Positions 18,356-28,708 of a stretch of DNA of 64,000 nucleotides are shown in pieces. A program made the position numbers and the translations under genes. The notes under the pieces are model-generated. The model was given only the letters and a program-made list of their open reading frames with translations. It was not told the origin of the DNA and searched no databases. The DNA is from Paenibacillus sonchi (lineage in GTDB: Bacteria > Bacillota > Bacilli > Paenibacillales > Paenibacillaceae): positions 930,001-994,000 of the forward strand of contig NZ_CP068595.1 of the NCBI RefSeq assembly GCF_016772475.1, written 5' to 3'. The number at the start of each line of letters is the position of its first letter. The stretch's first letter is position 1.

Positions 18356-18444
18356 GTTATGTGAAAGATGGCTTCTTACTGGCAAATGAGGCTTAATTCC
18401 CTTATTAAAGTCCGGTTACGGGCTATAGAAAGCAGGTATGCCTT

Positions 18445-18777
18445 ATGGGAGATGCGGGCGGCAACACGAAAAGGTACGAAGTGGAAGAGCATCCCTTCGA
18501 GCTGAGGCATGAGGTTAAACGGTTGAATGCCCGGCTTGATAAAATTGCTGATTCCCTGGAAAAATCGGAATTCAAGGATATCCTTGAAAACTATACCAAC
18601 CCCAAAAAACGGATTATTACCAATCTTATGGCAGGCATATCCCGTGGTCTGGGACTCTCGCTTGGCACCTTTGTGATTCTCGGCTTACTGGGCTATATTC
18701 TCAGCCTGTTCCTGAATGTGCCGGTGATCGGAGAATATCTTGGTGAAATCAAAAAATATATTGATGCCAATAGCTGA
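18445..18777 (+). CDS. DUF5665 domain-containing membrane protein
   Basis: This 110-residue protein has a charged coiled-coil-like N-terminal half (ELRHEVKRLNARLDKIADSL). It is followed by NPKKRIITNLMAGISRGLGL and one or two hydrophobic helices, the DUF5665 pattern seen in Bacillota. The function is unknown. The GCAGGT ribosome binding site is weak. It lies between ytxH and the convergent sigB gene and shares a bidirectional terminator with the latter. Confidence 0.7.
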   Translation: MGDAGGNTKRYEVEEHPFELRHEVKRLNARLDKIADSLEKSEFKDILENYTNPKKRIITNLMAGISRGLGLSLGTFVILGLLGYILSLFLNVPVIGEYLGEIKKYIDANS

Positions 18778-18825
18778 TCCCTCCCGGGATCAGCACCATC
18801 CGCTTATACATTTGCTGCACCCAAA

Positions 18826-18873
18826 CCAAAAGGACATGCCCTATTCCCGGCCGGGAAGGGCATGTCCTTTTGG
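18826..18873. terminator. Bidirectional rho-independent terminator
   Basis: A perfect 16-bp stem CCAAAAGGACATGCCC (18826-18841) pairs with GGGCATGTCCTTTTGG (18858-18873). A-rich and T-rich flanks on the two sides allow termination of both the DUF5665 gene and sigB. Confidence 0.92.
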
Positions 18874-18911
18874 TTACAAGACTTATACAGGCTTATACGC
18901 GCATATCTATA

Positions 18912-19682
18912 TCAATAGGATGAATTCGCCATGATCTGCTTCAGCTTTTCTGTAGCCCGTTTTTGAATCCGCGATACGCTCATTTGCGACACTCCAAGCT
19001 TCTGGGCAATGGCACGCTGTGACTGGCCATCCTGGAAAGCCAGCAGCAGCACCTGCTGCTCCTGTTCTTTCAGTTGTCCCAGAGCCTGCTGCAGGTCCAT
19101 TCGCTTCTCCACGGTCTCATAATCATCGGCTTCAGAGCTGATGAGTTCCCCAAGCGTAGCACCTGTCTCCTCTTGAGAAAGTGGGGAATCCAGGGATACG
19201 TAATGGTAACACTCTCTTCCGGCCAGGACTTCGACTGTTTCTTCTACGGTAAGATCAAGATAATGGGCAATTTCCTCAACTGCAGGAGAACGTTCCAATC
19301 TGATGGTTAGCTCATCAATGGCCTGCTGAACAAGGGCACCCTTCTCTTTGATCCTTCTAGGAACCTGTATGTACCAGGATTTGTCGCGCAGAAAATTTTT
19401 CATATGCCCGATCATGCTTTTCATAGCATAAGGCTCAAACGGAATTCCCAGGCTGATGTCATATTGCTGCAGCAGTCTAATCAGCGCCATTTGGCCTACC
19501 TGATACAGATCTTCATAAAGGTCAGGACGGTTGCGGGCAATCTTCCCGGCAGCCATCTTCACCATCGGTTCATATTTCCGGATCAAAGCTGTTGCAATTT
19601 CATTATCTTTGGTCTGCTGGTATTCCCAGATCAGACTTACCGCTTCGTTCATGGACTCAGGGGGAGTCACTTTTTCGTTCAT
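18912..19682 (-). CDS. sigB: General stress sigma factor SigB
   Basis: This 256-residue sigma-70 family group 3 factor has region 2 (EDLYQVGQMALIRLLQQYD, then FEPYAMKSMIGHMKNFLRD) and region 3 (VPRRIKEKGALVQQAIDELT). Region 4 ends with the HTH RAIAQKLGVSQMSVSRIQKR. This matches SigB/SigF-like factors, and the adjacent rsbV and rsbW genes identify it as SigB. Its ATG overlaps the rsbW stop (ATGA), with GAGGAG upstream. It should direct transcription of the general stress regulon and be held inactive by RsbW. Confidence 0.88.
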   Translation of the reverse strand: MNEKVTPPESMNEAVSLIWEYQQTKDNEIATALIRKYEPMVKMAAGKIARNRPDLYEDLYQVGQMALIRLLQQYDISLGIPFEPYAMKSMIGHMKNFLRDKSWYIQVPRRIKEKGALVQQAIDELTIRLERSPAVEEIAHYLDLTVEETVEVLAGRECYHYVSLDSPLSQEETGATLGELISSEADDYETVEKRMDLQQALGQLKEQEQQVLLLAFQDGQSQRAIAQKLGVSQMSVSRIQKRATEKLKQIMANSSY

Positions 19683-20130
19683 ACCTTCTCCTCGCTGAAA
19701 TTAAGCCGTTTGGTCAGGGTTACGACTGTCCCTCTTCCTGCTTCGCTCACAACGCTAACGTCATCCATGAGCGCTTGCATTAGGTAAAATCCCAGCCCGC
19801 CTACCTGAACATCATTCAGCTCTTTGTCATGCAGCGTCATGCGTTCACCGGACGCATCCATACCGTCAAAGCTCTCCCCTCATCTTTGACCGTGATGGAC
19901 AAGGCACTTGATCCAACTTCAAAGATTACGTCAACCAAACCGTCTTCCTGACCGTAGGCATAGAGTACAGAATTGTTACAGGCTTCCGATACAGCTACTT
20001 TCATATCTTCAATGTCCTCATAAGTAAAACCCATCTTGGAGGCAATGCCATATAAATTCAATCTGACGATATCGACATATTCTGCGCTTGCGGGTAACTG
20101 AAGAACTACTTTTTGCACGTCATCACTCAT
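19679..20130 (-). CDS. rsbW: Anti-sigma B factor and serine kinase RsbW (one frameshift)
   Basis: The reconstructed product of about 150 residues has the GHKL kinase boxes of anti-sigma factors: an N box (DMKVAVSEACNNSVLYAY), a G1 box (ITVKDEG) and a G2 box (GGLGFYLMQALMDDV). RsbW binds SigB or phosphorylates RsbV. The frame breaks at the CCCC run 19876-19879; one added base restores Asp-Glu-Gly-Glu-Ser-Phe-Asp-Gly-Met-Asp. It starts two bases after the rsbV stop and overlaps sigB at its end, giving a compact rsbV-rsbW-sigB operon. Confidence 0.88.
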
Positions 20131-20132
20131 CC

Positions 20133-20486
20133 TTAGTTCGATCCTTTCCTAGTGGGAATTCTCTTGGGGGCAAAAAACTTGGAGATGCCTGTCATATCAA
20201 ATAATTTCTGTATTTGCGGCGGAACTTCTTCGACCGAAAACTTAACGTCCATTCCATGTCTTGCTTTTAAAATCGAGAGCAGAATCCCAATCCCTGTGCT
20301 GTCGATATATCTCAATTCCTTCAGATTAATCACAAGATCAAGCCCAGTGTCCCCTACGAGCGGTTCCATAACCAGACGAAAATCGGGAGCAACCGACAAA
20401 TCGAGCTCTCCGATTAAATAAACCGTGCTTACATTGTCTTCAGTTTCAGTTCTTGTGTGGAACTTTTCGCTTTTATTTGTATTCAT
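20133..20486 (-). CDS. rsbV: Anti-anti-sigma factor RsbV (STAS domain)
   Basis: This 117-residue STAS protein starts at 20486 (MNTNKSEKFHTRTETEDNVS), with AGGAGA upstream. The signature LRYIDSTGIGILLSILKARH contains the serine that RsbW phosphorylates. Dephosphorylated RsbV binds RsbW and frees SigB. A SigB-like promoter lies 36-61 bp upstream, implying positive autoregulation of rsbV-rsbW-sigB, as in Bacillus. Confidence 0.88.
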   Translation of the reverse strand: MNTNKSEKFHTRTETEDNVSTVYLIGELDLSVAPDFRLVMEPLVGDTGLDLVINLKELRYIDSTGIGILLSILKARHGMDVKFSVEEVPPQIQKLFDMTGISKFFAPKRIPTRKGSN

Positions 20487-20521
20487 AGACAATCTCTCCT
20501 GATAAATGTTTTCTTTACCAA

Positions 20522-20547
20522 TAACCCTAAAGCTGTACCCTTGAAAC
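20522..20547 (-). promoter_or_regulatory. SigB-type promoter of rsbV-rsbW-sigB
   Basis: On the minus strand GTTTCA (20547-20542) and GGGTTA (20527-20522) are separated by 14 nt. This is close to the B. subtilis SigB consensus GTTTAA-N12-15-GGGWAW. It sits in the 97-bp gap after the hybrid kinase gene. Confidence 0.65.
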
Positions 20548-20583
20548 AAAAAGCGCGCCATTGACACACTGGTACTTATTGGA

Positions 20584-22254
20584 TTATGCCTTAAAAAGAG
20601 TGGTATTCCGCTGTGTTGCCGGATGATCCTCACTAGTATAACGTGAAATAATCTGCTGAACACTGCTCATCTTCAAAGGCTTGCTAATGTACCCGTCCAT
20701 TCCCGCAGCCGAACAGCGGTTTTGGACTCCTTCCATTACATTTGCTGTCATTGCGATAATGACGGCTTTGGTGGCGTTATGGCCTGAACCCTGCCGAATT
20801 TTGGAGGTCGCCGTTAGGCCATCCATCACCGGCATCTGCAGGTCCATAAAAATAAAATCGTAATCCTCATGAAGCGACCGCTCCACTGCCTGCTGTCCAT
20901 CCTCTGCCACTGTGGATTCATACCCCAGCTTGTCCAGCATACTGACCATCAGACGCTGATTGATGGGATGATCATCCACTACCAGCACCTTTTTGCGCCA
21001 TTGCTGACCGGATATACCGCCAGGATGTTCTTCTTCCTGAAGGTTTTTCCCAAGCTCGTCTTCGGAAACGGCAGTCTTAATCGTAAAAACAAAGGTTGCA
21101 CCTTTTTCCTCCATGGATTCCACGCGGATTTCACCGCCCATCATCCCTACCAAAGATTTGCAAATGGCCAGTCCCAGACCTGTTCCGCCATATTTGCGGG
21201 TCATCGAGGAATCCAGCTGGGAGAAAGGCTGGAACAGCCGGTCACATTTCTCCGGAGAGATTCCGATGCCGGTATCCTTGATGGTAAACTCGACCGTTAA
21301 TTTATTATCTTCCGAAGGAACGCTGGAAGCAACAAGGTAAACCCCGCCATGGTTGGTGAATTTAACCGCATTAGCCACCAGATTGATTAATACCTGACGC
21401 AAACGGGCCATATCCCCGTAAATCAGCCTGGGCAGCTTCTGGTCGATGAAATAGGCCAATTCGAGATTTTTTTTGCCGGCTTCTGCAGAAAATAAGCTAA
21501 ACACCTCCTGGATAGTGGTCTGCAGCTCAAATAACTGCTCCTCCATTTCCATCTTACCTGATTCCATTTTGGTGAAATCAAGAATATCGTTAATGACGGT
21601 GATCAGGGTATCGGCACTTTTACGGATAATTTCCGTGTACTCTTTCTGCTCAGGGGCAAGCTCTGTTTCCATAAGCAGATCAATCATGCCCACTACACCG
21701 TTCATAGGCGTCCGGATCTCATGGCTCATCATGGCAAGGAACTCCGTTTTGGCCTTAGCGGCAATTTCCGCCTCTTCCTTGGCCCTGGTCAGCTCCCCGT
21801 TTATCCTCTCCAGCTCCTGCGTCTTTTGCTGCAGAAGCATAGTCTGCATCTGATGTTTCTTGGTCGTAAGGTACATATCAACGAAGCCTTCAATTTTGGA
21901 TTTCAGAATCTGGGGAATGAAGGGCTTGACCATATAATCAATCGCGCCAGCAGAATATCCCGCGAACAGATGCTCCGCCTCTTTGCTGTTAGCTGAGATA
22001 AAGATAATCGGAATATCCTTCGTTTTCTCTCTGGCTTTGATTAATTTGGCGGTTTCAATTCCATCCATACCCGGCATCTGTACGTCCAGTACAATCACTG
22101 CAAATTCATGCTTTAATAAACACCGCAGTGCTTCTTCACCGGAATTGGCTTTGACAAGCGTATAATGCTGGCTTTCAAGCACTGCTTCCAGCGCCAGCAG
22201 ATTCTCAGGACGGTCATCGACAAGCAGTATATGAATCGGTTCTTGAACCCCCAT
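20584..22254 (-). CDS. Hybrid histidine kinase with receiver domains at both ends
   Basis: This 556-residue cytoplasmic protein has no membrane helix. An N-terminal receiver ([20 protein letters not shown], phospho-Asp in [11 protein letters not shown]) is followed by a coiled coil and a HisKA H-box [19 protein letters not shown] near residue 170. An HATPase domain ([20 protein letters not shown]) and a C-terminal receiver ([31 protein letters not shown]) complete it. AGGAGGGG precedes the start. The gene lies between the cheR-like gene (17 bp away) and rsbV, so it probably feeds phosphorylation signals into the SigB pathway; the partner is not identified. Confidence 0.85.
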   Translation of the reverse strand: MGVQEPIHILLVDDRPENLLALEAVLESQHYTLVKANSGEEALRCLLKHEFAVIVLDVQMPGMDGIETAKLIKAREKTKDIPIIFISANSKEAEHLFAGYSAGAIDYMVKPFIPQILKSKIEGFVDMYLTTKKHQMQTMLLQQKTQELERINGELTRAKEEAEIAAKAKTEFLAMMSHEIRTPMNGVVGMIDLLMETELAPEQKEYTEIIRKSADTLITVINDILDFTKMESGKMEMEEQLFELQTTIQEVFSLFSAEAGKKNLELAYFIDQKLPRLIYGDMARLRQVLINLVANAVKFTNHGGVYLVASSVPSEDNKLTVEFTIKDTGIGISPEKCDRLFQPFSQLDSSMTRKYGGTGLGLAICKSLVGMMGGEIRVESMEEKGATFVFTIKTAVSEDELGKNLQEEEHPGGISGQQWRKKVLVVDDHPINQRLMVSMLDKLGYESTVAEDGQQAVERSLHEDYDFIFMDLQMPVMDGLTATSKIRQGSGHNATKAVIIAMTANVMEGVQNRCSAAGMDGYISKPLKMSSVQQIISRYTSEDHPATQRNTTLFKA

Positions 22255-22271
22255 TGGCCCCTCCTAACCCG

Positions 22272-23141
22272 CTATTTATTCTTGCGGTATATTTTTTCTA
22301 CTCTATCCAAGGGCTCGTAGCTGTCGCTGTACCTGGTGAAATGAATAGACTCCTTGGAACCGAGTACCAGGACTCCGAAACGGCTTAGGCTCTCATGGAA
22401 CAGTCCGTGAACGTGATCTCTAAGCCCGTCGTTGAAATAGATCATGACATTACGGCAGAAAATTACATTGAATTCATTAAACGATGTATCTGTCGCCAAA
22501 TTATGCTCTGCAAAAATAATATTCTTGCGCAAATAAGGCTGGAGAATCACTGAGTTATATTTCGCTGTATAGTATTCAGAGAACGCGCGGGTACCGCCCG
22601 CTTCCATGTAGTTCTTGGTATACTGCCTCATCTTGCTGATTTCGTATACGCCTTCCTTGGCCTGCTGCAGTGAGCGTGCGTTCATGTCTGTGGCATAGAT
22701 GCGCGCTTTGTCATACAGCCCTTCCTCATGCAGCAGGATGGCCATGGAGTATACTTCTTCTCCGGTGGAGCATCCGGCATGCCAGATCCGGATATAAGGG
22801 TAAGTCCGAAGCAGCGGGATGACCTTCTGGCGGAAGGTCAGAAAAAGTCCGGGGTCCCGGAACATCTCCGTCACCGGTATGGACAGGCTGTATACAAACC
22901 GCTCAAAGCAGGCACGGTCATGCAGCACCTTCTCCTGCAGTGCGGATATCGTCGGCACATTCTCCGCATGTACGTGATGCCAGATGCGGCGTTTCAGGGA
23001 AGGCAGCGCATAGTTCCTGAAGTCATATCCATAGAAGCGGTGTACACCGCTGAGAAGCAGTTCTATCTCGATCTGCTCCAGCTCCTGTCTGGTGGCGGTC
23101 TGGATCATTTGCTCTTCGTACCCGCGTTCCATCGCTGTCAT
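22272..23141 (-). CDS. CheR-family methyltransferase (RsbM-like)
   Basis: This protein of about 289 residues starts from the ATG at 23141; the TTG nine bases upstream is an alternative. An N-terminal helical CheR_N domain (FYGYDFRNYALPSLKRRIWH) precedes a SAM-binding domain with IWHAGCSTGEEVYSMAILL and FNVIFCRNVMIYFNDGL. CheR enzymes methylate glutamates on chemoreceptors. In the B. cereus group a CheR homologue (RsbM) next to the SigB genes methylates the sensor kinase RsbK. The same neighbourhood here suggests the same role; no chemotaxis genes are nearby. Confidence 0.8.
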   Translation of the reverse strand: MTAMERGYEEQMIQTATRQELEQIEIELLLSGVHRFYGYDFRNYALPSLKRRIWHHVHAENVPTISALQEKVLHDRACFERFVYSLSIPVTEMFRDPGLFLTFRQKVIPLLRTYPYIRIWHAGCSTGEEVYSMAILLHEEGLYDKARIYATDMNARSLQQAKEGVYEISKMRQYTKNYMEAGGTRAFSEYYTAKYNSVILQPYLRKNIIFAEHNLATDTSFNEFNVIFCRNVMIYFNDGLRDHVHGLFHESLSRFGVLVLGSKESIHFTRYSDSYEPLDRVEKIYRKNK

Positions 23142-23223
23142 TATTATCAAGGCTCCCTTGCTCCTGACGTATTACCGGCCCGGTGATATTTTATACTGTA
23201 ATCCTATTACCCCAAAAGCAGGC

Positions 23224-26200
23224 TTACGAATACAACCACACACGCATTAGCGAAAGAAGCTGTTCCGTACTGATAGGTTTCTTCATATAATCGGAGGCAC
23301 CGGCTTCAATACACTTGGCGCGGTCTTCTTTCATCGCCTTGGCTGTAAGCGCAATAATCGGCAGCTTCTGGTATTGCGGCATCTGCCTGATCCGGCGCAT
23401 CGCCTCGTATCCATCCATCTCCGGCATCATCATATCCATCAGCACCAGATCGAAGTCCTCCTGCTCGACCAGCATGTCCAGCGCCTCCCGGCCGTTCTCC
23501 GCAAATTTCACTTCCATATGGTAACCTTCCAGTACGCTGGACAGAGCGAATACGTTGCGGATATCGTCATCGACCAGCAATATCTTCTTACCGTCGAAGA
23601 GCTCTTCTTTATTGTGCAGCTTTTGCAGGATTTTACGCTTGTCTTCAGGCAGATTGGCTTCCACACGATGCAGGAACAATGTGGTTTCATCCAGCAGCCT
23701 TTCCGGAGAACGCACATCTTTAATGATAATCGATTCTGCATATTTTCGCAGCCTGGTCTCTTCCTTGCTGTCCAGATCCTTGCCGGTATAGATAATAATC
23801 GGCAGATCATTTAGCTCTTCATCATCACGGATCTGGTCCAGCAGCTCGAAACCGGTCATATCATCCAGCATCAGATCCAGAACCATACAGTCGTATTTTT
23901 GCTTGCGCAGTTCTGCCAGCGCTTCATGGCCGGTGGAGACTGCGGTGATGGCCACATCATCATGTCCGATAAGCTCCATAATGGAACGGCGCTGAATATC
24001 GTCATCCTCAACAATCAGCAAATGCTTCAAAGTGCTGGCTGTATAGCTCTCAATCTGCGAGAACGCCCGCTCCAGCGCTTCCCTGGTAGAAGGTTTTCTT
24101 AAGTAAGCCATTGCCCCCATCATCAGTCCCTGCTTCACTTCATCATTCACAGAAATGACATGAACAGGAATATGCCGGGTCTGCGAAGAGCCCTTGAGCT
24201 CCCGGAGAATGGCCCAGCCATCCATAACCGGCAGCTGAATATCAAGAATAATGGCGTCCGGCAGATACGTTGTAGCCATGTTCAGACCGGTATCCCCCTG
24301 GAGAGCCACCAGACCTTTGAACCCGCGGCTCCGGGCCATATCGAGCAGAATTTTGGCGAACTTCTCATCATCTTCAATAATCAGGAGAACCTTGTCCTTG
24401 GAAGACAAATCCTCACGGTCATCCTCTACAACTACAGGTTCCAGCGGTGCTGGCGAAGCTTCCTGAGTATAGTCCTCCCCCGGCCGCTATCATAATCAGG
24501 CACAGCATAAGCCTCTTGGGCGGCTGCAGCCTGAACTGCACCTGGAAGCAGGCTGTAATGGCCTTTAACCGGCAGGTACAAGGTGAAAATGCTGCCTTGG
24601 CCTTCGCGCGAATCCAGTCCAATGGCTCCCCCCATCAGCCGGGCAAGCTCACGGCTGATGGACAAGCCCAGTCCTGTACCGCCATATTTGCGGCTGGTCG
24701 TTCCATCCACCTGCTGGAAAGCTTCAAAGACAATATCCGTCTTATCCGCAGGGATGCCAATCCCGCTATCCTTCACGGAAAGCGCAATATAATCGTACTC
24801 ATGCGGAAGAAAGGCAGGCAGCTGTTCCTTATCTGCGGCACTCACCGAAAATTCCACAAAGCCCTCACTAGTAAACTTGAAGGCGTTGGACAGCAGATTC
24901 CGCAGAATTTGTTTCAGGCGGTGGCTGTCCGTATAAATCACATCCGGCAGCGGCTCGTCGAATAAAAGGCGCAGAGACAACCCTTTTTTGGCAGCCTGCG
25001 GTGCAAAATTCTGCTTCACAAAGGTTTTCAGATCGGTCAGCGGTACTTCTTCGTAGTTCAATTCCATTTTGCCGGCGTCCACCTTGGACAGATCGAGAAT
25101 CTCATCGATCATTTTGAGCAGGTCCGCACCGGACATATAGATGGTATGTGCAAACTCCACCTGCTTCTCTGTCAGATTCCCTTCCTTGTTCTCTGTAAGC
25201 AGTTGGGATAGAATCAGCAGACTGTTCAACGGAGTGCGAAGCTCATGGGACATATTGGCCAGGAACTCGGATTTATATTTACTGGTCACTGCAAGCTGCA
25301 TCGCCTGCTTCTCCAACTGGCGGCGGGCATGCTCGATTTCATCCTTCTTCTCCTCAACCTCTTGGACCTGATCCTCCAGGGCCCGGGTCTTGGCGACCAG
25401 CTCGGTATTGTAGTGCTCCAGTTCTTCCTGCTGGCGCTGCAGCAAATCTTCGGAACGTCTGAGCGCATCCGTCTGCTCCTCCAGATTTTCGTTGGAGCGG
25501 CGGAGCTCTTCCTGCTGTGTCTGCAGTTCCTCCGACTGGCACTGCAATTCTTCTGTAAGCGCCTGGGATTCGCGCAGCAGCTCTTCCACCACAAGCCGCC
25601 GGCTGATATTATTCAGAATCACACCCAGGTTGTTCGCAAGCTGATGCAGCAATTCATTCTGCAAGTTGCTGAGTGGCGTAAAGGAAGCAAATTCCACAAC
25701 CCCCATCAACTCATCTTCAAAGAGCACCGGATAAATCAGAATATGATCCGGGTGCGAACCTCCAAATCCGGATGTAACCGAAACGTAGTCCTCCGGAGCG
25801 TTGGCCAGCTTGATCGGCTTTTTGTCCAGCGCGCTTTGCCCCACAAGACCCTGGCCGATTTCAAAGCTGTCCTTAGGCTTCCCGCCTGCTTCACCTGCAT
25901 AATAGGCACTGCTGGAGAGCAGGTTCGGATTGTTCTGATCCTTCAGATAGATCGCCCCGTATTCGGCCCCGAGTACAGGAGTGAATTCACTGATAAAGGT
26001 CTGCGATACCTGCTCCAGCGAGCTGACTCCGCGCAGCAGTTCCGTCACACGGGCAATATTCGCATTCAGCCAGGCCTGATCGCTTTGCGCCTGCGCATAA
26101 GCCTTCTCCATCTCCTGCTTCTGTTCGAGATCCCCCGCCATGTTCTGAAACACCCGGGCGACCTCCCCAATCTCATCCTTGGAGGTAACCTTGATCCGGC

Positions 26201-26890
26201 GGATAGCCCTCATTTTGCCATTGCCAAAGCTTCTTATCATCATGGAAACAACATTAAGACCGCGTGTAATGCTCGGAATTACCCACAAAACGACTCCAAG
26301 CCCCAGCAGCAGCCCCACAATCATAATTAAGGTCACCATTTGAATAGACCGCTCATAAGCAGCCTGAGCTTTGCTGTTTTCCTCGGTCATTCTGAAGGCG
26401 TTGTAATCCGAGAGGGCATTCAGGCTGTCCAGCACCTCATTCTGAATCTTCTGCCCCTCCGAATTCCGGTAGGCATTCGCATTCTGAAAATAGCCGGCGG
26501 AGAGCATATCAAGCGCTTTGTTCTGATAAGTCATATAAGCGGTGTACGCCGCTTTAATCCGGGTCAGCAATTGCATTTCTTCCGCTGTTTCCGTCGACTC
26601 CTCTATCGCCTTCAAGTATCCCTCGGCTTTTTTTTCTTTGGCATTAATCTCGTTTTTTTGGGATTCGACCGAGAGCTGGTCGGCATTCAGCATAGATGTC
26701 GTGAGAATGCGCGCCATGTCGTTAACTTCCCCCGGAGTCCCGAGGAGGAGCGGCCCTTGCTGTATCTGTCCTGAAAGCTGTCCAGCTGGCTGCTCATATA
26801 ATTGAGCCGATCGTATCCGATAAAGGTCAGCGCCAGCATAATGGCGAGTATTGCACTGAAGCCGATCAGCAGTTTTGCCTTTATTTTCAT
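23224..26890 (-). CDS. RsbK-like multisensor hybrid histidine kinase with three receivers (two frameshifts)
   Basis: The reconstructed product has about 1222 residues. It starts at 26890 (MKIKAKLLIGFSAILAIMLA), with the ATG overlapping the upstream phosphatase stop. The first TM helix is followed by an extracellular helical CHASE3-like segment, a second TM near 185-208, HAMP, a GAF-like domain and a long coiled coil. HisKA (FLANMSHELRTPLNSLLILS), HATPase (GTGLGLSISRELARLMGG) and three receivers (LLIIEDDEKF, LLIVEDDDIQ, ILLVDDDIRN) complete it. Added bases at the C5 runs 26729-26733 and 24477-24481 restore one frame through Arg-Gly-Glu-Val-Asn-Asp and Arg-Gly-Glu-Asp-Tyr-Thr. The architecture and context match RsbK, which signals to the RsbY phosphatase. 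Confidence 0.85.
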
Positions 26891-28058
26891 TCCGGATCTG
26901 TTCCTTTCTTCAGCGAAATCCATACTAAGCATTTATCATCGTCCCGCTCCTGATTAGGAGCCTCATTGAAGAAAGCAGCACGCATTGGCTCTTCCAGCCA
27001 TTCATGTCCCCCATTCAAATGAGAGGTCATAAATTCCAGCTGTTCTTCCTGGCCGCCCTCGGCCATTTCCAGCAACCCGTCCGTATACAGCACCAAGTGG
27101 CCTTCATCCTCAAAGGTCAGGGTCTGCGGCTGGATCTCAATACTGTCGAATAAGCCCACCGGATGGCAGTTGCTCTCCAGTAAAACCGGTTTGGCGGCTC
27201 CCCCTTCAAAGAAGAGCCCGGGCGGGTGTCCGGCATTCACGTAGTCAATGCGTTTCAGCCGGGTATCGATGACAAGATAGATCGCGGTAAAATAATACTG
27301 CACCAGCTGCTTCTCGATATACAGCTGATTAAAACGCCGGTTCAGCTCCTGAATGACTTTCTCCGGCTGCACATAAGTGGTTACGGTATCCTTGAGAACA
27401 GAGGCCAAAAACATGCAGAACAGTGACGAGGAAATCCCATGTCCCATCATATCCAGCAGAATAACGGCATACCGTCCATCCCCCAGGGGATACCAGGCAT
27501 ACAAGTCCCCCGCGAGTTCAAATGACGGCTGATAAATGGCATGGACTTCAAACGCCTCATCCTTCAGCGGCAGACTGAGAACCGCATTCTGCACCAGGGC
27601 GGCCAGCTTCAGCTCATCCTGTATCCGCTGATCCCGCTCCACATGCCAATCCTTCTCGCGTTTCAGGCGCAGCGCCAGCCGGATACGCGCCATCAGCTCA
27701 ACCTTGTTAATCGGCTTGGTCACATAGTCCACAGCACCGGCGTCCAGCGCCTCCGCTAATTTTTTGGAATCGCCGACGGCGGTAACCATGATAATCGGGA
27801 TATCCCGCAGATGCTCATGCTGCTGGACAACCCGGCAGGCCTCAATCCCATCCATCTCCGGCATCATCATATCCAGCAGAATCAAATCTATATCGGACTG
27901 TCTGGAACGCTTCTCGTCATTTCCTGATCCGATACCCAGCAGTTTGAGCATTTCTTTGGCAGAAGCTGCCGTTATAAAATTCCGGTAATTCTCTTTTTTA
28001 GAATTTCACGGATAATGATTACGTTGGTCGGATTATCGTCTACGATCAAAATTCTCAA
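26887..28058 (-). CDS. RsbY-like receiver-PP2C phosphatase (one frameshift)
   Basis: The reconstructed product has about 390 residues. An N-terminal receiver (MRILIVDDNPTNVIIIREIL, phospho-Asp in LLDMMMPEMDG) joins by a helix to a PP2C/SpoIIE domain. That domain shows ELAGDLYAWYPLGDGRYAV, DMMGHGISSSLF, YVNAGHPPGLFF and LVLYTDGLLE. The TTG start at 28058 follows GGGGTGA by seven bases. The frame breaks in the T6 run 27994-27999; a seventh base restores Leu-Lys-Lys-Glu-Asn-Tyr-Arg. In the B. cereus group RsbY, activated by RsbK, dephosphorylates RsbV. It is the first gene of the rsbY-rsbK-cheR-kinase series. Confidence 0.85.
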
Positions 28059-28192
28059 TCTTCTTCACCCCGCACATATAGTGTGTCAACGTAAAATTCA
28101 GCAATAGTCCATTCTATCATACGATATTTAAACCGCTGGTTTCCATTAAACAATATATTGGAAGAAAGGCATGTTATCGTATTCAACAAAGT

Positions 28193-28230
28193 AACCTCCA
28201 GCACCACCACGTGTAGTGGGACTGGAGGTT
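28193..28230. terminator. Strong hairpin between the YflT-domain gene and the rsbY-like gene
   Basis: AACCTCCAG (28193-28201) pairs with CTGGAGGTT (28222-28230), with an inner CACCAC/GTGGG helix. It lies 43 bp after the YflT-domain gene stop. The T tract on the minus strand is interrupted (TTACTTTG), so it is a probable but imperfect terminator. Confidence 0.55.
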
Positions 28231-28272
28231 ACGCTATTGAACCATAGGACTCTTCATAAGAAAACAATGAGA

Positions 28273-28620
28273 TTAATGCAGATTTTTTTTGGCGATCACG
28301 AGAACCTTGCCCGAATCAAGCTCTTTCTCGTAATAAGCCGCTTCTGCGGGACTGAATCCCAGAGAAGTGATCTTGTTCCGGAGCGCGTCACCCCGCGAGC
28401 GGAACATGTTGGCAATCGCGCCAAACAGCCCCTCTTCATGCAATCCCACTTCATTCGTATCCGCAGCATCCGCAATCCGGCCTTCGCGGTCCTCATTATG
28501 GCTGATCACATAGAGGTCATCCCTTGTGTAGCCGCTGCCCAGCAGCCGGTTCACTTCTTCTATCGCCTGAATACCATTATCCAGCAGCTTGGCATAAGCC
28601 TGCGTACGGATTGAATCCAT
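28273..28620 (-). CDS. General stress protein with YflT (17M) domain
   Basis: This 115-residue protein contains the YflT-type fold (LLGSGYTRDDLYVISHNEDR, then GDALRNKITSLGFSPAEAAY and YEKELDSGKVLVIAKK). B. subtilis YflT/GSP17M is a heat- and SigB-induced protein of unknown activity. AAGGAG precedes the ATG. A SigB-type promoter with a 14-nt spacer lies 60-85 bp upstream, which together with the neighbouring sigB locus supports stress control. Confidence 0.82.
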   Translation of the reverse strand: MDSIRTQAYAKLLDNGIQAIEEVNRLLGSGYTRDDLYVISHNEDREGRIADAADTNEVGLHEEGLFGAIANMFRSRGDALRNKITSLGFSPAEAAYYEKELDSGKVLVIAKKNLH

Positions 28621-28679
28621 GAAATCACGCTCCTTGTATGATATGAGAGGACAACGCTATTAAGATGGCTGAATTTCAT

Positions 28680-28705
28680 TAACCATTTTATCGTCCTATT
28701 GAAAC
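28680..28705 (-). promoter_or_regulatory. SigB-type promoter of the YflT-domain gene
   Basis: On the minus strand GTTTCA (28705-28700) and TGGTTA (28685-28680) are separated by 14 nt, the same spacing as the rsbV and ytxG candidates. Confidence 0.55.
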
Positions 28706-28708
28706 GCC

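Noticed and set aside
23224..24408. A separate protein made only of three receiver domains
   Set aside because: Its frame continues upstream without a stop to the C5 run at 24477-24481, where one added base fuses it to the histidine kinase. No ribosome binding site supports an independent start.
24477..28000. Programmed frameshifting or phase variation in the stress-kinase genes
   Set aside because: The same type of run-associated break occurs in many unrelated genes across the window, which argues for a sequencing artefact rather than gene-specific control.
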